Below, piece after piece: positions 22,248 through 26,145 of a stretch of DNA of 26,145 nucleotides. Both the position numbers and the translations under genes were made by a program. How positions within the stretch are numbered: the stretch's first letter is position 1; each line of letters starts with the position of its first letter. The notes beneath the pieces were generated by a model. It worked only from the letters and a program-made list of their open reading frames with translations, was not told the origin of the DNA and searched no databases. The stretch is from JBECKQ01 sp040235375. Lineage in GTDB: Bacteria; Planctomycetota; Phycisphaerae; UBA1845. The DNA is taken from positions 1-26,145 of the forward strand of contig JBECKQ010000001.1 in assembly GCA_040235375.1 (NCBI GenBank), read 5' to 3'.

Positions 22248-23063
22248 ATGGCTGGCACGATACTTGACGAGATAGTGGCGAGCAAAAAAGCGGAAGTCGC
22301 CGAGGCCCGGCAGCGCATGCCGCTCGACATCCTCAAGGCGCGATGCGCCACCGCCGACCCGCCCCGCGATTTTCGGGGCGCCATCGCCGCCCCACCGCCG
22401 GACGGCATTCATCTGATCGCGGAAATCAAGCGGCGGTCTCCCTCCGCCGGGCTCATCCGCCCGGATTTCGACCCGGCCGCCATCGCCCGCGTTTACTGGC
22501 AATCCGGGGCGACGGCCATCAGCGTCCTCACCGACGGCCCGTACTTTGACGGTCGGCTGGAGTACCTCGTCGAGGTCCGCGACGCCGCCCCGCTGCCCGT
22601 CCTGCGAAAGGACTTCATCCTCGAGGAGTACCAGGTCTGGGAATCGCGGGCGGCGTACGCGGATGCGATTCTGCTGATTGCCGAAGTGCTCGGCCCGGAG
22701 CGCGTCGCCGAGCTTAACGCCGTGTGCGCAGCGCTGGGCATGACCGCCCTGATCGAAACCTATCGCCCCAACCTGCTGGCGGGCGTGATCGAGGCGCTCG
22801 GTCGGCCGCTGCCCTCAAACGTGCTCATCGGCATCAACAATCGCGATCTGACCATCCAGAAGACCGACGTGGGCACCACTGAACGCCTGGCGGCCACGCT
22901 GGATGATACCGCGATCCTGGTTTCCGAAAGCGGAATTTCCACGAGACAGGACGTGCTGCGAGTTCAAGAGGCCGGCGCCGCTGCCATGCTGGTTGGCGAG
23001 TCGCTCCTGGCCGCGCCTGATATCGCAGCGCAGGTGCACGAGTTGCTCGGGCGGACTACGTGA
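22248..23063 (+). CDS. trpC: Indole-3-glycerol phosphate synthase
   Basis: This (beta/alpha)8-barrel enzyme makes indole-3-glycerol phosphate, the fourth step from chorismate to tryptophan. Diagnostic blocks are IAEIKRRSPSAG (Lys61), VLRKDFI (Lys121, the catalytic lysine), LLIAEVL, ETY, GINNRDL and SESGI near the C-terminus with the phosphate-binding LVGESLL. The 271-residue length is normal for an unfused TrpC. No other trp biosynthesis gene is in the window, so the pathway is scattered, common outside enteric bacteria; trpS lies 2 kb away on the other strand. The ATG at 22248 has only a weak GGCGG upstream. The start shares bases with the possible CPBP start on the other strand. Confidence 0.95.
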   Translation: MAGTILDEIVASKKAEVAEARQRMPLDILKARCATADPPRDFRGAIAAPPPDGIHLIAEIKRRSPSAGLIRPDFDPAAIARVYWQSGATAISVLTDGPYFDGRLEYLVEVRDAAPLPVLRKDFILEEYQVWESRAAYADAILLIAEVLGPERVAELNAVCAALGMTALIETYRPNLLAGVIEALGRPLPSNVLIGINNRDLTIQKTDVGTTERLAATLDDTAILVSESGISTRQDVLRVQEAGAAAMLVGESLLAAPDIAAQVHELLGRTT

Positions 23064-23090
23064 ATAAGATTAGTGTCGGAGGTGCGGCGG

Positions 23091-23435
23091 ATGAGCGCTG
23101 GCGACCAACCACTGTGGGCGGTGACACCGGAAAAACTCCAGGAGGCCGTGCGCCGGTTGGTGGTAGCAGCTCAACCATCGAAGGTGATTCTGTTCGGCTC
23201 GCGGGCGCGCGGCGACGCAACGGATCGCAGTGACATCGATATCCTGGTGATCGAAAGAGAAGTATCGGATCGGTACGCCGAGATGATTCGGCTCAACGGC
23301 GCATTGCGCGGTTTGATCCTGGCAGTTGATCTGCTGGTCATTGACGAGCAAGCGTTCGAAAGCTGGTCGCAAACGCCGGGTAGCGTGTATTACACAGCGA
23401 AGCGTGAGGGGCGAGTGCTTTATGAAGCCGCCTGA
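23091..23435 (+). CDS. MNT-type nucleotidyltransferase (antitoxin-like partner of HEPN)
   Basis: This minimal nucleotidyltransferase has 114 residues. The pol-beta signature is intact: GSRARGDATDRSDIDILV, with Gly36-Ser37 and the metal-binding Asp48 and Asp50; a third acidic residue lies in AVDLLVID. Family members of this kind pair with a HEPN-domain protein, and in MntA-HepT systems the nucleotidyltransferase neutralises the HEPN RNase toxin by AMPylation. GGAGG seven bases before the ATG at 23091 fixes the start. The gene begins 27 bases after trpC and overlaps the HEPN frame by 14 bases. As the HEPN partner is broken by a stop codon, this may be a solitary remnant. Confidence 0.88.
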   Translation: MSAGDQPLWAVTPEKLQEAVRRLVVAAQPSKVILFGSRARGDATDRSDIDILVIEREVSDRYAEMIRLNGALRGLILAVDLLVIDEQAFESWSQTPGSVYYTAKREGRVLYEAA

Positions 23436-23817
23436 GTTCGCAAAGACGCTGTTTCATAAGGCGAAGCAGGATTAGGCCGTCCTCGAGACCCTGCTGCCTG
23501 ATCCGCGCTTTGACGACGAGACGGTCGGTTTCCACGCACAGCAGGCGGTCGAAAAGGCGCTCAAGGCCTGGCTATCACATCAGGGGATCAGCTACCCCAA
23601 TGTCCATCGACTGGAAACCCTTCTCGATCTCCTGGCGGCCAATGGCTGTGGACTGCCTGACGACGCTACGGACGTCGCCCAACTGACTCCTTTCGGCACG
23701 GTGTTTCGATACGAAGACTTGCCGCTCGAAAGTTCTTTCGACCGCGAAGGTGCATTGCGTTTGGTTCGCCGAATCTGTGCGTACGTCGAAGCGCAAATCG
23801 GTGAATCGTCGCCGTGA
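23422..23817 (+). pseudogene. HEPN-domain protein, broken by an in-frame TAG
   Basis: From the ATG at 23422 the frame reads MKPPEFAKTLFHKAKQD and then TAG at 23473-23475 (codon 18). Beyond it the same frame continues uninterrupted for 113 codons to a TGA at 23815-23817. The continuation is a clear pfam05168-type HEPN domain: the family core FHAQQAVEKALKAWLS, a HRLETLLDLL segment after it, and a regular helical C-terminus. HEPN relatives have a residue such as Leu where this TAG sits. No good start codon exists after the stop. The partner nucleotidyltransferase directly upstream is intact and overlaps it by 14 bases. A sequencing error or readthrough could also explain it. Confidence 0.85.
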
Positions 23818-23914
23818 ACTTCAGGAAACTGCCGACCCAGGCAAAGTCGCAGAGAAACTTATCAGGTTGCCCGCCACGGGGAGACTCGCGGACCCCCAAG
23901 CGCCGTTCTTAATC

Positions 23915-24892
23915 TTAATCGTATTCCCCCTCCTCCACGTCTCCCTCTTCGTCTTCCTCGATCCCTTCCATTTCACCGTCGTCCAACTCTACGTCCTCGC
24001 TTGTCGCTTCGGCCTCGTTTTCGGTGCGGGCCACTTCGCCTTCCTCTGCGCCGTCGTCCTCTTCTGCCGGGCGATACCCGTAATCGTCGCGCTCGTTCAC
24101 GTAGATCGGTGTGGCGTCAATCAGATGCAGTTCGATCGGGGCGAACTCGCCCGACTGCACCGCACGAATGCGCTGCTGGCGAATCAGCTCGAGCAACGCG
24201 AGAAACAGGCCGATCAGTTGCGACTTGTTCCGCCCGGCGAACAGCTTGGCGAACGGCTGCACGCCGCTGGTGTGCTGAAGCGAATCGAGGATGTCCGCCG
24301 CATGCAGCGCGATCGGCGTGTCGTCGTAGAGTACCTCGTGCTGCCGGCTGCGCCGCCCCGTCGCCTCGAGCAGCTTCTGGAACGCCTCGAACAGGTCCCA
24401 GACCTGCACCTCGTCGAGATCGACCTCGTCGTGGTCGCGCGGCGCGGCGGCCGGGACGCGCTCGTGCCGTAGGGCCCGAAGCTGCAAGGACGCTCCCAGC
24501 GCGTGGGCCGCGTCTTTGAACTTCTTGTACTCCAGAAGCTGGCGGACCAGCTCGAGCCGCGGGTCGCCGAAGTCCTCCTCTTCCTCCTCGACAACCGGAG
24601 GGCGCGGCAGCAGCGTTCGCGACTTGATCTCGATCAGCGTGGCCGCCATCACCAGAAAATCGCCGACCACGTTGGGATCGATGTTCTCCAGCAGGCGGAT
24701 GAACGCGAGGTACTGCTCGGTGATCCGGGCGATGGGGATGTCGTAGATGTCGACCTCTTCCCGCTTGATCAGGAAAAGGAGAAGATCGAGCGGACCGTTG
24801 TAAACATCGAGCTCGACTTTGTACTCGCTCAAGTCCGCTGATCCTTTGTCGCTTGATCCTCGATTGCTGATCCGAGGACGCGCAGTGTCCAT
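23915..24892 (-). CDS. scpA: Segregation and condensation protein A (kleisin)
   Basis: ScpA is the kleisin bridging SMC heads with ScpB in chromosome condensation. The N-terminal block YNGPLDLLLFLIKREEVDIYDIPIARITEQYL is diagnostic, followed by GDFLVMAATLIEIKSRTLLP and a helical middle. The winged-helix C-terminal domain is recognisable at FLALLELIRQQRI. An acidic tail of about 50 residues follows, unusual for the family; the total is 325 residues against about 250 in B. subtilis. The start could be the ATG at 24892 or one two codons upstream at 24898. scpB is not present downstream; the HEPN pseudogene lies there instead. trpS lies upstream in the same direction. Confidence 0.93.
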   Translation of the reverse strand: MDTARPRISNRGSSDKGSADLSEYKVELDVYNGPLDLLLFLIKREEVDIYDIPIARITEQYLAFIRLLENIDPNVVGDFLVMAATLIEIKSRTLLPRPPVVEEEEEDFGDPRLELVRQLLEYKKFKDAAHALGASLQLRALRHERVPAAAPRDHDEVDLDEVQVWDLFEAFQKLLEATGRRSRQHEVLYDDTPIALHAADILDSLQHTSGVQPFAKLFAGRNKSQLIGLFLALLELIRQQRIRAVQSGEFAPIELHLIDATPIYVNERDDYGYRPAEEDDGAEEGEVARTENEAEATSEDVELDDGEMEGIEEDEEGDVEEGEYD

Positions 24893-24909
24893 GGTCATTC
24901 TGAATGACC
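24893..24909. promoter_or_regulatory. Perfect 17-base palindrome at the scpA start
   Basis: GGTCATTC-T-GAATGACC (8+1+8) lies directly upstream of the scpA ATG at 24892, covering the alternative start and the ribosome-site position. It could be an operator, or an mRNA hairpin hiding the start. I see no evidence for a specific regulator. Confidence 0.45.
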
Positions 24910-24945
24910 GTGCGCGATCACGCGCCGAATACCGTCGCCTTGTAG

Positions 24946-24962
24946 GGTGGGCTCTGCCCACC
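24946..24962. repeat. REP-like palindrome between trpS and scpA
   Basis: GGTGGGC-TCT-GCCCACC, with seven paired bases and a three-base loop, is preceded by TAG. It lies 35 bases after the trpS stop on the minus strand. GTAGGGTGGGC-NNN-GCCCACC sequences recur between genes of many bacteria, including Planctomycetota and cyanobacteria, so I read it as a dispersed repeat rather than a terminator; no U tract follows. Confidence 0.6.
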
Positions 24963-24997
24963 GATCGTTCCGACGGCCACGAATCGCGCACGGTAGT

Positions 24998-25981
24998 TTA
25001 GCGTTTCCGCGTCATCACGCCGCACGCTTCGCGGACGCGCTCCATCAGTGGCTCCGCGATGGCCCGCGCTTTCGTCACCCCTTGAACCAGCACGTCCTCG
25101 ACGTAGTCCGGATCCTTCACCAGCGCCTCGCGACGCTCGCGGGCCGCACCGAACGTCTCCTCGAAAAGCTCGGCCACGCGCTTCTTCGCCTCGCCGTACC
25201 CGAGCCCGCCGGCACGGTAGCGCTCGCGCCACTGCTCCGTCTCCTCCGGCGAGGCCATCAGCGACAGGATCGCGAACACGTTGCAGTTCCGCGGGTCCTT
25301 CGGCGCCTCGACCGGCGTGCTGTCCGTGACGATGCTCATGATCCGCTTGCGCGTGGCCTTCGGCGTGTCGAACAGGTCGATGGCGTTGCCATAGCTTTTG
25401 GACATCTTCTGCCCGTCGATGCCGGGAACCGTCGGGGCGGCGTTGAGCCGCGGCTCCGGCCGCTTGAGAATCGGCTCGCCGTCCTTGCAGAACGTGTTGT
25501 TGAAGTACCCCGCCATGTCCTGCGTCATCTCGATGTGCTGCACCTGGTCCTGCCCGACGGGCACGATGTCCGCCTCGACGATGAGAATGTCTGCCGCCTG
25601 CAGGACCGGGTAGCTGAACAGCCCCATCGAGGCCGGCAGGCCGCGGGCCAGCTTGTCCTTGTAGCTCACCGCCCGTTCGAGCAGCCCCTTGCCGGTGACG
25701 CAGTTCAGAATCCACGTCAGCTCGGTCACCTCGGGCAGGTCGCTTTGCCGATAGAGGGCGGCCTTGTTCGGATCGAGCCCGAGAGCCAGGTAGTCGAGGG
25801 CGACGTCGATCGTCTGCTGCCGCATCCGGGCGGCGTCCTGCACGGTGGTGAGGGCGTGGTAATTGGCGATGAAATAGAAGCACTCGTTGGCCTCCTGGAG
25901 CTCGATGTGCTGTTTCATCGCCCCCAGGTAGTTGCCCAGGTGCAGCTTTCCGCTCGACTGTACGCCAGATAGCACGCGCAT
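24998..25981 (-). CDS. trpS: Tryptophanyl-tRNA synthetase
   Basis: This class I synthetase charges tRNA-Trp. The N-terminus RVLSGVQSSGKLHLGNYLG contains the HIGH-type motif (HLGN, residues 14-17), and KMSKSYGN is the KMSKS loop. The tryptophan-pocket region PVGQDQVQHIEMTQDMA is also conserved. The ATG at 25981 is supported by GGAGG seven bases upstream, giving 327 residues, a normal length; the longer frame from 26035 is rejected. The trpS-scpA order recurs in related genomes in my recollection. The 163 bases before it hold REP-like repeats but no T-box leader is recognised. Confidence 0.95.
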   Translation of the reverse strand: MRVLSGVQSSGKLHLGNYLGAMKQHIELQEANECFYFIANYHALTTVQDAARMRQQTIDVALDYLALGLDPNKAALYRQSDLPEVTELTWILNCVTGKGLLERAVSYKDKLARGLPASMGLFSYPVLQAADILIVEADIVPVGQDQVQHIEMTQDMAGYFNNTFCKDGEPILKRPEPRLNAAPTVPGIDGQKMSKSYGNAIDLFDTPKATRKRIMSIVTDSTPVEAPKDPRNCNVFAILSLMASPEETEQWRERYRAGGLGYGEAKKRVAELFEETFGAARERREALVKDPDYVEDVLVQGVTKARAIAEPLMERVREACGVMTRKR

Positions 25982-26053
25982 GATTTCCTCCGCAAAGTCG
26001 CGGCAAACGGTACGCGACCAGCGTCTCGATTTCAACCGGCATCACGATGCGGC

Positions 26054-26144
26054 ACGGGCATCTTGCCGGTGATTCACGGGCTTCAAGCCCGTGCCACAGG
26101 AATCCGTTCACCCCATGGGCTTGTTTTGCAGGCTCTGCCACAGG
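26054..26144. repeat. REP-like palindrome cluster upstream of trpS
   Basis: A perfect palindrome, CACGGGCTT-C-AAGCCCGTG, lies at 26075-26093. A degenerate copy precedes it (CACGGGCA...TGCCGGTG, about 26054-26072). TGCCACAGG follows the palindrome and recurs 44 bases later, ending at 26144. No gene is evident here, and the repeats may continue past the window edge. Planctomycete genomes often carry such CACGGGCTT/AAGCCCGTGCCACA elements between genes. Confidence 0.6.
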
Positions 26145-26145
26145 T

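Noticed and set aside
23473..23475. TAG in the HEPN frame read as programmed recoding (pyrrolysine or readthrough)
   Set aside because: No stem-loop or known recoding context is apparent and HEPN proteins do not use pyrrolysine; mutation or error is simpler.
24833..24875. Three spaced copies of TGATCC upstream within scpA
   Set aside because: They encode the low-complexity N-terminal Ser/Gly/Asp segment of ScpA and are too short and irregular for a repeat array.
24918..26141. Minus-strand open frame of 407 codons over trpS in another frame
   Set aside because: Out-of-frame shadow of trpS, which has HIGH and KMSKS motifs and a good ribosome site.
1..26145. CRISPR array, tRNA or rRNA genes, transposases
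   Set aside because: I scanned for regular spaced repeats, tRNA T-arm patterns and transposase motifs and saw none; a covariance-model scan would be needed to rule out small RNAs.

Overview
This 26.1 kb window is GC-rich bacterial chromosome, densely coding on both strands. I see no rRNA, tRNA, CRISPR array, transposase or phage gene. The mix of genes points to Planctomycetota, possibly a Phycisphaerae-like lineage. Supporting signs are a GFTLVELLVVISIIALL prepilin N-terminus, a GlmM with the GEGNGG signature, an MlaEFD lipid-transport set with STAS and HATPase partners, an RNase E/G with a very long N-terminal extension, and short intergenic palindromes of a kind I associate with planctomycete genomes. 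The phylum is an inference from sequence style, not from a search.

Left part (1-4850, minus strand): the start of a prepilin-like protein runs off the left edge, followed by glmM, dnaA and a double GNAT acetyltransferase. The dnaA-GNAT gap holds a very AT-rich stretch with DnaA-box-like 9-mers and is a candidate replication origin.

Centre left (4927-10363, plus strand): a good sigma70-like promoter precedes a tightly packed cluster: HEAT-like lipoprotein, RsbW-type kinase/anti-sigma factor, STAS protein, MlaE permease, MlaF ATPase, MCE (MlaD-like) protein and a geranylgeranyl-reductase-family flavoprotein. ATGA and GTGA overlaps link kinase to STAS to MlaE. This suggests partner-switching control of envelope lipid transport, the most interesting arrangement in the window. 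Two minus-strand genes follow: a membrane-anchored unknown and a YfcE-like phosphodiesterase.

Centre (11516-19155, plus strand): a strong candidate promoter drives a DUF502 membrane protein, then hpf, ptsN (EIIA), ptsH (HPr) and ptsI (EI). No sugar permease is present, so this looks like a regulatory phosphotransfer relay beside ribosome hibernation. A radical-SAM-linked DUF2344 protein and RNase E/G follow.

Right part (19254-26145): tyrS with an unknown downstream gene and a CPBP protease-like membrane protein on the minus strand; trpC, then an MNT nucleotidyltransferase and its HEPN partner, which is broken by an in-frame TAG, on the plus strand; then scpA (acidic tail, no scpB beside it) and trpS on the minus strand. 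Four REP-like palindromes sit in the gaps of this part.
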